From Chryseobacterium sp. PMSZPI (GTDB lineage Bacteria; Bacteroidota; Bacteroidia; Flavobacteriales; Weeksellaceae), in assembly GCF_002835665.1 (NCBI RefSeq), contig NZ_PIZV01000037.1, forward strand, positions 52,656-116,655: a stretch of DNA of 64,000 nt, in the 5' to 3' direction. The notes beneath the pieces were generated by a model. That model was not told the origin of the DNA. It was given only the letters and a program-made list of their open reading frames with translations, and ran no database searches. Position 1 is the first letter of the stretch. Each line of letters starts with the position of its first letter. Shown here in pieces: positions 8,560-16,414 of the stretch. The position numbers and the translations under genes are program-made.

Positions 8560-8803
8560 TAATATAGATTAAGTTAAAAATTGAGTACTTTTCTTAATTT
8601 GTGTTTGGTGGTATTAGTTTTATTATGATAACGAAATACTATTGTTTTTATTTTAAACACTTGATCGTGACATAAAAATAAACATATTTTTGAATATTGA
8701 AGAAAAGTTTACAGTTAAAATTACATTCTTAATAGAAATAAGCATGAGCTGCTGTTAATAGCTTGTTCATGGTTGTCTTGTATATTCTGGTGAAGCCTAT
8801 TAA
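8560..8803. other. Intergenic region between family member C and the terminator at 8804
   Basis: AT-rich. I found no gene, RNA or clear TAnnTTTG box for the 7786-8559 gene here. Confidence 0.4.
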
Positions 8804-8838
8804 AAAAAACCATGAAACTATTGCTCCATGGTTTTTTA
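8804..8838 (-). terminator. Terminator of the gene ending at 8869
   Basis: AAAAACCATG and CATGGTTTTT form a stem with a 12-nt loop and a T-run in the minus direction. Confidence 0.7.
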
Positions 8839-8868
8839 TTTTCACTGGTCCGTAGGACGTGGTGAGAA

Positions 8869-9705
8869 TTATTTATTAACGGTTTCCGGCTTGCTGTTAG
8901 TAACCTCCGGTTGTTTGATATTGATAATGTCCTGAAGGTTTGAATTTTTCAATCTTTTCTGATAAATCGGAAGATACTTTTCAATCGGGATTTTTACAGC
9001 TTCAAAATTTCCGGCAAGTACATAAGGCTGAATATTTTCAGAAGTATAAACAAATTGAAGGAAATTATCAATCAGGTTTTCAGGAATTTTAAACTTCGTG
9101 AAATAATCTTTCCCTAAATAGTTTTTGATCTGAGTAACAGAACTATTCATTGTTTCATAGGCTACATATCGTTGTTTTTTCTTTCTTTCCCCGGAAAGAA
9201 TATCGTAAATACTTTCTAAGCTGAAAGTTAATCCTCCATCTCTAAATCCGGCTACCGGAAGTTCCGGAGGAGTTCCGTCACCTTTAGGTTCAGGCAGTCC
9301 GATCACCTTTTTAATGGCTAATGCTTTATCCGGTTTTCTTAAAGAATTTACATCATATTTAAGGTTCCCGGTTGGTTTGAACCTGTTAAGAACAATCTCC
9401 TGAATTTCATAATAGGCGATTTTAAGTTCAATCAGATTTTTTTGTTCGATCAATTGTGGGGTAAGTTTGATGTCCTTTCTTTCGGTAACGATAGAGGTAA
9501 AACGAATAACATCACCGGGATTGGCCGGAATATTAAAGCCACCGTTATAATCGGTAAGAACAGTTTTTTGAGTGTTAAGATTGGTCACATATACCTGGTT
9601 GAGATATAAAATAGAATTGTCTCTGAGAAATACCTCTCCAGAATATGTTTGAGCATTGATTTTTGCCAGAAAAACCAATAACAGTAGAGTAAACAGTTTC
9701 TTCAT
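8869..9705 (-). CDS. Secreted CarboxypepD_reg-like domain protein
   Basis: 278 residues with signal peptide MKKLFTLLLLVFLAKINAQ. Residues about 21-95 look like a CarboxypepD_reg-like beta-sandwich: SGEVFLRDNSILYLNQVYV, then VLTDYNGGFNIPANPGD and IRFTSI. The rest has no domain I recognise. The start at 9705 is preferred over an ATG at 9738, because the -7 box lies at 9715-9722. It has its own promoter and terminator, so it is monocistronic. Such proteins are often surface-associated in Bacteroidota; function unknown. Confidence 0.8.
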   Translation of the reverse strand: MKKLFTLLLLVFLAKINAQTYSGEVFLRDNSILYLNQVYVTNLNTQKTVLTDYNGGFNIPANPGDVIRFTSIVTERKDIKLTPQLIEQKNLIELKIAYYEIQEIVLNRFKPTGNLKYDVNSLRKPDKALAIKKVIGLPEPKGDGTPPELPVAGFRDGGLTFSLESIYDILSGERKKKQRYVAYETMNSSVTQIKNYLGKDYFTKFKIPENLIDNFLQFVYTSENIQPYVLAGNFEAVKIPIEKYLPIYQKRLKNSNLQDIINIKQPEVTNSKPETVNK

Positions 9706-9714
9706 ATAATTTGG

Positions 9715-9722
9715 CAAAATTA
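9715..9722 (-). promoter_or_regulatory. -7 box that decides the start at 9705
   Basis: Reads TAATTTTG on the minus strand, 10 nt upstream of the ATG at 9705 and inside the longer possible reading frame. Confidence 0.45.
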
Positions 9723-9854
9723 CATAGAAATACAGCAATTTATATTGTGTTAGATAGGGAATGCTGGTTAAAGTTATATTAAACTTTGAGATTAAAGTGT
9801 TAATGAGTGTTATAATCTTGCTTTTAAGCTAAATATAAATTTAAAAAATCAATA

Positions 9855-9888
9855 AAAAAGCTGAAAAAAATATTTCTTTCAGCTTTTT
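9855..9888 (-). terminator. Terminator of adhesin-like gene 1
   Basis: AAAAAGCTGAAA and TTTCAGCTTTTT form a 12-bp stem directly after the stop codon at 9894. Confidence 0.85.
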
Positions 9889-9893
9889 ATATT

Positions 9894-12800
9894 TTATCTA
9901 TGTTTTACCAGTAGCCAGCTTGAATACTTCACTGAAAGGCTGGAACCATATTCTGTCCAGCTTATAAAATACCAATAAGTAGCTGTAGGAACATATCTTC
10001 CGCCAATTCTTCCATCCCAGATATATTTGTTTTCGCGATTACCTCTGAAAACTTCGGCTCCATATCGGTCAAAAATACGGAATTCAAGATTATCATTGGC
10101 CATTAATGCAGAATAGTCAATACCTTCATTATACCCGTCTCCGTTGGGTGTGATGGTGTTGATAAGGTTAATAATGGCAAATGGCTTTTTGACTTCTTCA
10201 CAAAATTTAGTATCTCTTACAAATATGTAGTGAGCACCCCTTGGTACATTGTGGAAAACATTTGAACTTTGCCAAACAACCCCATCCAATGAATATTCAT
10301 AAGGTGGGATCCCCCCACTTGCTCCGACTTTTACAGAGGTTCCGTCAATTTCAATAGATGTAATGATTGGAAGTGATAATTCTGTGACATTTACATATTG
10401 TTTATAAACACAGCCGTTTGAAGTGAGCTCTACCCAGTAACTTCCAACAGAAACATTGGTAATTGAAGGTGTTGTGGCACCGGTGCTCCATAAATATTTA
10501 TCAAATCCAGGTCCCGCATCCAATGTTGTCGTTGTTTTTGGACAAATAGCCTGATCTTTTAAAAGATCAGATTTTTTAGGGATTTTGATTGTAATTTTAA
10601 GTATGCCGACTTCCGGACAGACTCCATTTTTTTCAAAACGAATATAAAATGTCTGGGAATTGGTGATATTCACGGCTCCGTTAATCTGATTCGTATTATT
10701 TTGTGCATCAGTTAAGGTTCCGTAAAATGTGAAAGTAACATTTGGATCTAAAGTAAATTGAGGAATAAACTGTGCTAAATTAACTGCTTTTATTCCATCT
10801 AAATCATCATCACATACATCAGTTACAATGGAAGATTTTATCAATGGAACTCTGGAACCAATACTAAATTGTAAAGGTTTGATCACCGGCGCACATCCAT
10901 CTGGAGAATCTACTCTTATATAAATTGTGGTAGTTGTTGTATAGCTCCAGTTATTGGGAAGTGTATTGGCATTTCCGGCATTAGCATCAGTAAGGTTTGC
11001 ATAATATCTTACATTGGTAAAATAAGTGGTATTATTAAGAACTATAGGAGTGATATTGGAAAGCATGATATTTACAGTACCGTCCATATTATCGTCACAG
11101 AAAATGCCATTGTAATTATCCACTACAATTGCTTTGTTATAAAGGTTTAAGGTTATTTGAGCAATGGCCTTACATCCGATATTATTTTTTATCACTGCAT
11201 ATACGATCGTCCCGTTAGGTGCGGAATATAAATTGGGAGTAGTAATCAGCGCAGCAGGGTTTTCTGTCTGAGCATCTGCTAACGTAGGATAATAGGTAAT
11301 GGTAACTGGAGTGTTGGTAGTAACATTTGCTGTAGTAAGATTAAATGTTCCTTGTCCATTGATATCACAAGCATGTAATGTCGCATTGGTGACAATCACA
11401 GGTTGGATATTTAGGGTTACGGTTACCGTTTCACAATCCGGAAAATCAGGATCGTTGCCACAAAATGTGTAGGTGAAAGTATCATTTCCGGTTGTACCCG
11501 GATTATTAGCAGTGTAGGTAATCACTCCGGTAGTAGGATTGATAACGGCTGTCCCTAGTGCAGGAGGGTTGGTAATGGCTACTGTAGCAGGAACAGGAGT
11601 TTGTTGTGAACTACTGAATGTAGGAGTGATGGTAAGATTATTACATACATTGTAGTTGGTGGTCGTTAATTTTGTACAGTTTGTAACTTTAAATTGTTCT
11701 GTAACTAAAGGAGCACAACTTCCCATCGTTACAGAGCAAGTATAGTATCCAGGCAGGGTAGGATTGATGGATGAAGCTGTTGCACCGTTAACGAGTATCC
11801 CGTTTCTGTACCATTGGTAAGTATCGTAAATAATAGGGTCTACAGTAAGAACAATTCCCGGGATACAACTTCCACCTGATTGTAAAATCACAGGTTGAGT
11901 AGGAAAGCCGGCAAAAAAGCCTCCATATCCTACAGCATCACTTCCTGCAGTAATTCCTGCAGTAATAGCCTTACTGGAAGTTATCGTTATTGTTCCGGTT
12001 ACATTCGGAATTCCGTAAGTTACCCAGTTGGTTGTTCCGGTCATATCATACGGACCTGAAGCCACAGGAGGTGTGACCCCGTTTACTGTTACAACAGCTC
12101 CTCTTTCTGTAATGAGATTCAGTTTGGTAGGAATATATAAGATTCCGTTAGGAGCCGCATTGGAATGAACGAAATTTTCATTGATGAAGCCAAGTTCATT
12201 AATCTGCTTAGGAAGGTAGCAGTTGAGTGCAGGAATAAAATTGAAGCCACCGGTAGCTACCTCATTACCTGTAGTGGACTGGTCGCCGGCCAAAATTTGA
12301 TAGACATAAGCATTTTTAGAAGTCTTGATATAAAGGTTATAATGTTGTCCTCCACCCTGAGAGCTGTATTTCGTATCAGGAATAACAAAATACTGTCCGG
12401 TATTGAGCGTTGCAATGGGAGTAAGTTCATTATTGACTCGAATCTGAGTATTGTCTTCCGTAGCGATAACGACAGCTCCTTCCATGTTGGAACCGATACT
12501 CCCGTTACCTTTTACGAGAGCAAATTCAGTTCCAAGCCTGTTGACAGGTACCGCCTGATCCATTAAGATGTCAGAACTGGAAGGGTAGTCTCCGGCATAT
12601 TGTCCGTTAAAGTTTCCATTTGTGACATTAATGGGTTTGTTTGATGTGATTTTAGATCCGATAAATCCATCAAAATTTCCCGTGATGTTTCCAATGCCAT
12701 CAATGATATATGATTGTCCTTTATTTAAAGTAAAAGTTAGAGTGGGGTTAGTCGCTCCGGTTGTACCATTAGAAAATTGAACAGTCGGTTTATAACCTGT

Positions 12801-13298
12801 AATGGAGACTGTCGTGTTATCTTCAGTAGCAAGAACACTGGTCATGAAATTCAAAATATTATTACTGACGGTGATGGGTGCGGAAGCGGCAAAGAATGTT
12901 TTTCCGGTGGAAGGTATTCCTTTGGATGTAATGATCTCTGCATGATTGAATACTGAGAATCTCAAATTAGCATAAAAAGGAAAATCCGCTTTCAGATATA
13001 ATCCTTTTGTAGTAGGAGTAAACAAATCTGCTTGCTGTGTCGTAATGATATAGCTTCTTAAGACATCAAATTTTTGGGGATTGTTTTTACTGATATTTAC
13101 AGTCCCGATTAAAATATTGTTGTTGTAAATGCTAACCGGAAAAGAGGTTGTTCTGTTGGTAGACAAATAAAGTTTCTGATATGGGTTGGGACTACCCGTT
13201 CTATCTACCATGGGTGCAAACCAATGCTCCCTGTCTAATTGAGCGAAAGTAAAGGTGAAAATATAAAATATAAATAAAAAAGATAGAGTTTTCTTCAT
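9894..13298 (-). CDS. Giant T9SS type B secreted protein 1, IgGFc-binding-like N-terminus
   Basis: 1134 residues with a signal peptide ending FTFAQ. Residues about 20-480 resemble the IgGFc-binding protein N-terminal region: DREHWFAPM, ATEDNTTVSITGY and NVTNGNFNGQY. Ig/cadherin-like repeats follow, with WYRNGILVNGATASSI and FTYTFCGNDPDFPDCETV. Two further repeats carry CDDNMDGTVNI and CDDDLDGIKAVNL. The last 90 residues are a gliding-motility-associated C-terminal domain (ITPNGDGYNEGIDYS, FRIFDRYGAEVF), the type B signal for T9SS export. Likely a cell-surface or released adhesin. First of four tandem paralogues, and closest in architecture to the copy at 19350. Confidence 0.88.
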   Translation of the reverse strand: MKKTLSFLFIFYIFTFTFAQLDREHWFAPMVDRTGSPNPYQKLYLSTNRTTSFPVSIYNNNILIGTVNISKNNPQKFDVLRSYIITTQQADLFTPTTKGLYLKADFPFYANLRFSVFNHAEIITSKGIPSTGKTFFAASAPITVSNNILNFMTSVLATEDNTTVSITGYKPTVQFSNGTTGATNPTLTFTLNKGQSYIIDGIGNITGNFDGFIGSKITSNKPINVTNGNFNGQYAGDYPSSSDILMDQAVPVNRLGTEFALVKGNGSIGSNMEGAVVIATEDNTQIRVNNELTPIATLNTGQYFVIPDTKYSSQGGGQHYNLYIKTSKNAYVYQILAGDQSTTGNEVATGGFNFIPALNCYLPKQINELGFINENFVHSNAAPNGILYIPTKLNLITERGAVVTVNGVTPPVASGPYDMTGTTNWVTYGIPNVTGTITITSSKAITAGITAGSDAVGYGGFFAGFPTQPVILQSGGSCIPGIVLTVDPIIYDTYQWYRNGILVNGATASSINPTLPGYYTCSVTMGSCAPLVTEQFKVTNCTKLTTTNYNVCNNLTITPTFSSSQQTPVPATVAITNPPALGTAVINPTTGVITYTANNPGTTGNDTFTYTFCGNDPDFPDCETVTVTLNIQPVIVTNATLHACDINGQGTFNLTTANVTTNTPVTITYYPTLADAQTENPAALITTPNLYSAPNGTIVYAVIKNNIGCKAIAQITLNLYNKAIVVDNYNGIFCDDNMDGTVNIMLSNITPIVLNNTTYFTNVRYYANLTDANAGNANTLPNNWSYTTTTTIYIRVDSPDGCAPVIKPLQFSIGSRVPLIKSSIVTDVCDDDLDGIKAVNLAQFIPQFTLDPNVTFTFYGTLTDAQNNTNQINGAVNITNSQTFYIRFEKNGVCPEVGILKITIKIPKKSDLLKDQAICPKTTTTLDAGPGFDKYLWSTGATTPSITNVSVGSYWVELTSNGCVYKQYVNVTELSLPIITSIEIDGTSVKVGASGGIPPYEYSLDGVVWQSSNVFHNVPRGAHYIFVRDTKFCEEVKKPFAIINLINTITPNGDGYNEGIDYSALMANDNLEFRIFDRYGAEVFRGNRENKYIWDGRIGGRYVPTATYWYFISWTEYGSSLSVKYSSWLLVKHR

Positions 13299-13317
13299 TT
13301 AGTGACGGTATTTATCA

Positions 13318-13325
13318 CAAATTTA
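13318..13325 (-). promoter_or_regulatory. -7 box of adhesin-like gene 1
   Basis: Reads TAAATTTG on the minus strand, 20 nt upstream of the start. Confidence 0.5.
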
Positions 13326-13360
13326 ACAATAAAATATATTGGTTGTTTGAAAATGTAATA

Positions 13361-13391
13361 AAAAAACCACGATTTTAAAATCGTGGTTTTT
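13361..13391 (-). terminator. Terminator of adhesin-like gene 2
   Basis: Perfect stem AAAACCACGATTTT / AAAATCGTGGTTTT. The CCACGATT core recurs in the terminator of gene 3 at 16368. Confidence 0.9.
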
Positions 13392-13412
13392 GAAAATTTT
13401 ATGATTATTCTA

Positions 13413-16277
13413 TTATTCTCTGTTTTTTACCATAATCCAGCCGGTATATTTTATAGCTGCATGAGTATTATTGGCACTGTTTGGTTCAGTCCAGCCTACT
13501 TCATACCAGTAGTTTCCGGTAGGAACTCTCTTATTTCCATCAAAAGTTCCATTCCATTTGTATCCATTGGATTTATCAGCCTGGTAAATTTTAGTTCCGT
13601 ATCTGTCAAAAATGTTAAGTACCAGATTATCTTTGGTTGCTAATGAAGAATAATCAATAGCATCATTGATTCCGTCATTGTTTGGTGTAATAACATTGAT
13701 CAGGTTAGGGATTGTGATATCTACTTTGATTGGTGTACAGTTGTAATCATCTTTTACATATACACTTATGTTACCTCTGGCAAGATTAGTAAATACATTA
13801 GAGTCCTGCCAGGTTAGATTATCGATAGAATACTTATAAGGAGCTGTTCCTCCGATAACGTTGACTGTAATCGTATTGTTTGAAACATCAATATTCGTGA
13901 TAACAGGTTGTTCAGAAGGGTATACTTTTACGGTCTGTACTGTGTAGCAGTCTCCGGTTCTAAGTTTAACCCAGTAAACGCCTACTCCCACATTTTTAAT
14001 CGATTGAGTAGTCGCTCCTGTACTCCATTCGTATCCTTTGAAGCCTGGTCCTGCATCAAGTGTTGTCGTTCCTTCCATACAAACAATTTTATCAACTAAA
14101 ATATCAGATTTTACAGGAGGAAGAACAGTAAGAGTTACTTCTGCAATTCTATAACATCCATTAGCATTGATTACTTTTATGTAAACAACACCCGTTGGAG
14201 CGATGTAATGAGCAGGATCTAAAATTTCATTAGTTCCGGCATGTGCATCTGCAGGAGATGGGTAATATTTTTTAGTAATACCGGCTGCAGTTGTTACAAC
14301 AGCATTGGTAAGGTTAAACAATCCTGTAGATGGATTGGATTCTATGTAGCAAGTTCTCAATGCATCATTATTGATGGTAGGACTTTCTGATACTGTTAAA
14401 TTTAAAGTAACTTCTTCACAATCTGTAAAGTCAGGATTGTTACCACAGAATTTATAAACAATAGTATCCGGACCCACGTAGTTATATCCCGGGGCATAGC
14501 TTATTACTCCTGTTGTAGGATCAATAACGGCATTACCATGAGCCGGAGGGGTAACAATGGTTACTGAACCTGGAACAACAGTCTGGGTTGAGTTTGTAAA
14601 TGTCGGAACAATTAGTTTTACTCCATCACATACTGTTGCAGAGGTAGTTGTTTGTGTAAGACAAGTATATACTTTATATACCGGAGTTATTTCCGGAGGG
14701 CAAGATCCGATTGTGATTTTTACAGTATAGTTTCCTGATGTCGGTGGGGTATATGAATGTGTGGTTGCACCAGGAATAGCAACATTATCTCTATACCATT
14801 GATAAGTGTCAAAACTGTCGTCTACTTCTAATACCAATCCCGGAATACAAGTTCCTGTTTGTTTTGCAATAACAGGAATAGAGGAGAATCCTGCGAAATA
14901 TCCTCCGTAACCCAATGTTCCACTTCCTCCTGCAATACCTGCGGTAACAGCTTTTGTAGAGGTAACTGTAACATTTCCTGTGATGGCAGGAACGGAATAA
15001 GATACCCATGATGTTGTTCCTGTAACAGGATAAGGGCCTTGTGCAGCGGGAGGTGTTGCTCCGTTTACAGTGACAGCAGCTCCTGCTTCAGTAAGTATAT
15101 TTAATTTTACGTTTTGGCCTCCTTCCGGAAGTTGATTAATCATTCCAATTTCATCGATCTTTCTTGGTAAGAAACAGTTCAATGGAGGGATGTAGTTATA
15201 TCCTTCAGTTGCAGTGTTGTTATCAATACCTGCTAAAAGCTGATATACATATGCATTTTTTGTTGTTTTAATGTGCATATTGTAGTGATTGTTCCCCTGG
15301 TTGATATATTTATTGGTAAATGTACCGCCAGGTCCTTCAGATACGCGGATCCAATCTCCTTCATTAAGAGTTGCTATTGGAGTAGCTCCCCCGTTTACAA
15401 ATACTTGGGTATTGGTTTCTGTTGCGATTACTAATGCATCTTCAACCCCATCTGCAATTCCTCCATTACCTTTTACAAGTACAAATTCATTTCCTAACCT
15501 GTCTACCGGTACAGATTGGTCCATTACGATATCAGTACCCGAACTTCCTTTAGCTGCAGGTAAAGCAAATTGGCCATTGAAGTTTCCATTGGTAACAGAA
15601 ATAGGCTTGTCGGATTCTATTTTTGCACCGATGAATCCTTTAGCATTAGCTCCCAGATTTTGAAGCCCTTCAATAATATAAGCCTTCCCTTTGTTTAAGG
15701 TAAAAGTTAAGGTAGGATTTGTGATCCCGGTAGTACCATTAGAAAACTGAATTGCTGAATCGTAATCGGATACCGTAATCGTTGTATTATCTTCTGTAGC
15801 TAATATTCCGGCTGTGAAATTTAGAAGACTAGTGTTCTGACCAGTCATTGGAGTGGCAGCAGCATAGAATTTTTTTCCGATACCTGCTTTTCCTTTAGAA
15901 GTTAAGATCTCTCCGTGACTCGTTACACTAAATCTAAAAGTAGCGTAATAAGGCTTTGTTCCTTTGGTATAAATCCCTTTGCCCACTGGCGAAAATTTTT
16001 CACCACTAACAGCCGTGATCATTACGGCAGTATTAATATTAAACCTCTGAGGATTACTTTTACTGATCGTAACAGTTCCTAAAAGTACGTTATCACTGTA
16101 TATCTCTACAGGAAAAGGGGTCGTTGAATCCGTAGAAAAATATAAAGCTTGTTGGGGGTTGTTCAATACTCCCGAATTGGCAGCCATTGGAGCAAACCAG
16201 TGCTCTGTATCCCTTTGGGCAAAAAGCATATTGATTGCCGCGAATAAGAACACCATAAATGATAGAATTCTCTTCAT
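13413..16277 (-). CDS. Giant T9SS type B secreted protein 2
   Basis: 954 residues with a signal peptide ending NMLFAQ. Architecture: an IgGFc-binding-like N-terminal region (RDTEHWFAPMAANS, ILATEDNTTITV, VTNGNFNGQFALP), an Ig-like segment (YQWYRDNVAIPGATTHSY), a cadherin-like repeat (VYKFCGNNPDFTDCEEV), a PKD/SprB-like segment and the T9SS type B C-terminal domain (ITPNNDGINDAIDYSS, LNIFDRYGTKIYQ). It lacks the two CDDxxDG repeats of copies 1 and 4. Protein and DNA are very close to the neighbour at 16415, so a recent duplication or gene conversion is likely. Own promoter and terminator. Confidence 0.88.
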   Translation of the reverse strand: MKRILSFMVFLFAAINMLFAQRDTEHWFAPMAANSGVLNNPQQALYFSTDSTTPFPVEIYSDNVLLGTVTISKSNPQRFNINTAVMITAVSGEKFSPVGKGIYTKGTKPYYATFRFSVTSHGEILTSKGKAGIGKKFYAAATPMTGQNTSLLNFTAGILATEDNTTITVSDYDSAIQFSNGTTGITNPTLTFTLNKGKAYIIEGLQNLGANAKGFIGAKIESDKPISVTNGNFNGQFALPAAKGSSGTDIVMDQSVPVDRLGNEFVLVKGNGGIADGVEDALVIATETNTQVFVNGGATPIATLNEGDWIRVSEGPGGTFTNKYINQGNNHYNMHIKTTKNAYVYQLLAGIDNNTATEGYNYIPPLNCFLPRKIDEIGMINQLPEGGQNVKLNILTEAGAAVTVNGATPPAAQGPYPVTGTTSWVSYSVPAITGNVTVTSTKAVTAGIAGGSGTLGYGGYFAGFSSIPVIAKQTGTCIPGLVLEVDDSFDTYQWYRDNVAIPGATTHSYTPPTSGNYTVKITIGSCPPEITPVYKVYTCLTQTTTSATVCDGVKLIVPTFTNSTQTVVPGSVTIVTPPAHGNAVIDPTTGVISYAPGYNYVGPDTIVYKFCGNNPDFTDCEEVTLNLTVSESPTINNDALRTCYIESNPSTGLFNLTNAVVTTAAGITKKYYPSPADAHAGTNEILDPAHYIAPTGVVYIKVINANGCYRIAEVTLTVLPPVKSDILVDKIVCMEGTTTLDAGPGFKGYEWSTGATTQSIKNVGVGVYWVKLRTGDCYTVQTVKVYPSEQPVITNIDVSNNTITVNVIGGTAPYKYSIDNLTWQDSNVFTNLARGNISVYVKDDYNCTPIKVDITIPNLINVITPNNDGINDAIDYSSLATKDNLVLNIFDRYGTKIYQADKSNGYKWNGTFDGNKRVPTGNYWYEVGWTEPNSANNTHAAIKYTGWIMVKNRE

Positions 16278-16299
16278 AGATGTTGAAATTAGATTTTTA

Positions 16300-16307
16300 C
16301 AAAAATA
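16300..16307 (-). promoter_or_regulatory. -7 box of adhesin-like gene 2
   Basis: Reads TATTTTTG on the minus strand, 23 nt upstream of the start. Confidence 0.5.
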
Positions 16308-16367
16308 GTAGAATAATTGATTAATCTTGAAAATTTTTTTGAATATTACTTATTAAATTAATAAAAC

Positions 16368-16393
16368 AAACCACGATTGGGTAATCGTGGCTT
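16368..16393 (-). terminator. Terminator of adhesin-like gene 3
   Basis: CCACGATT and AATCGTGG form an 8-bp stem with a 4-nt loop. It shares its stem with the terminator at 13361. Confidence 0.75.
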
Positions 16394-16414
16394 ATAAAAT
16401 ATGCATGAAATAGG

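Noticed and set aside
12165..12566. 133-codon plus-strand frame inside adhesin-like gene 1
   Set aside because: It lies wholly within a well-supported coding sequence on the other strand and has no recognisable features.
15289..15663. 124-codon plus-strand frame inside adhesin-like gene 2
   Set aside because: Pro- and Ser-rich translation typical of the antisense of Gly/Thr-rich repeats; no independent signals.
13361..16393. The two CCACGATT hairpins considered as insertion-element ends
   Set aside because: They are positioned immediately after stop codons with T-runs, so terminators duplicated along with the genes explain them better.
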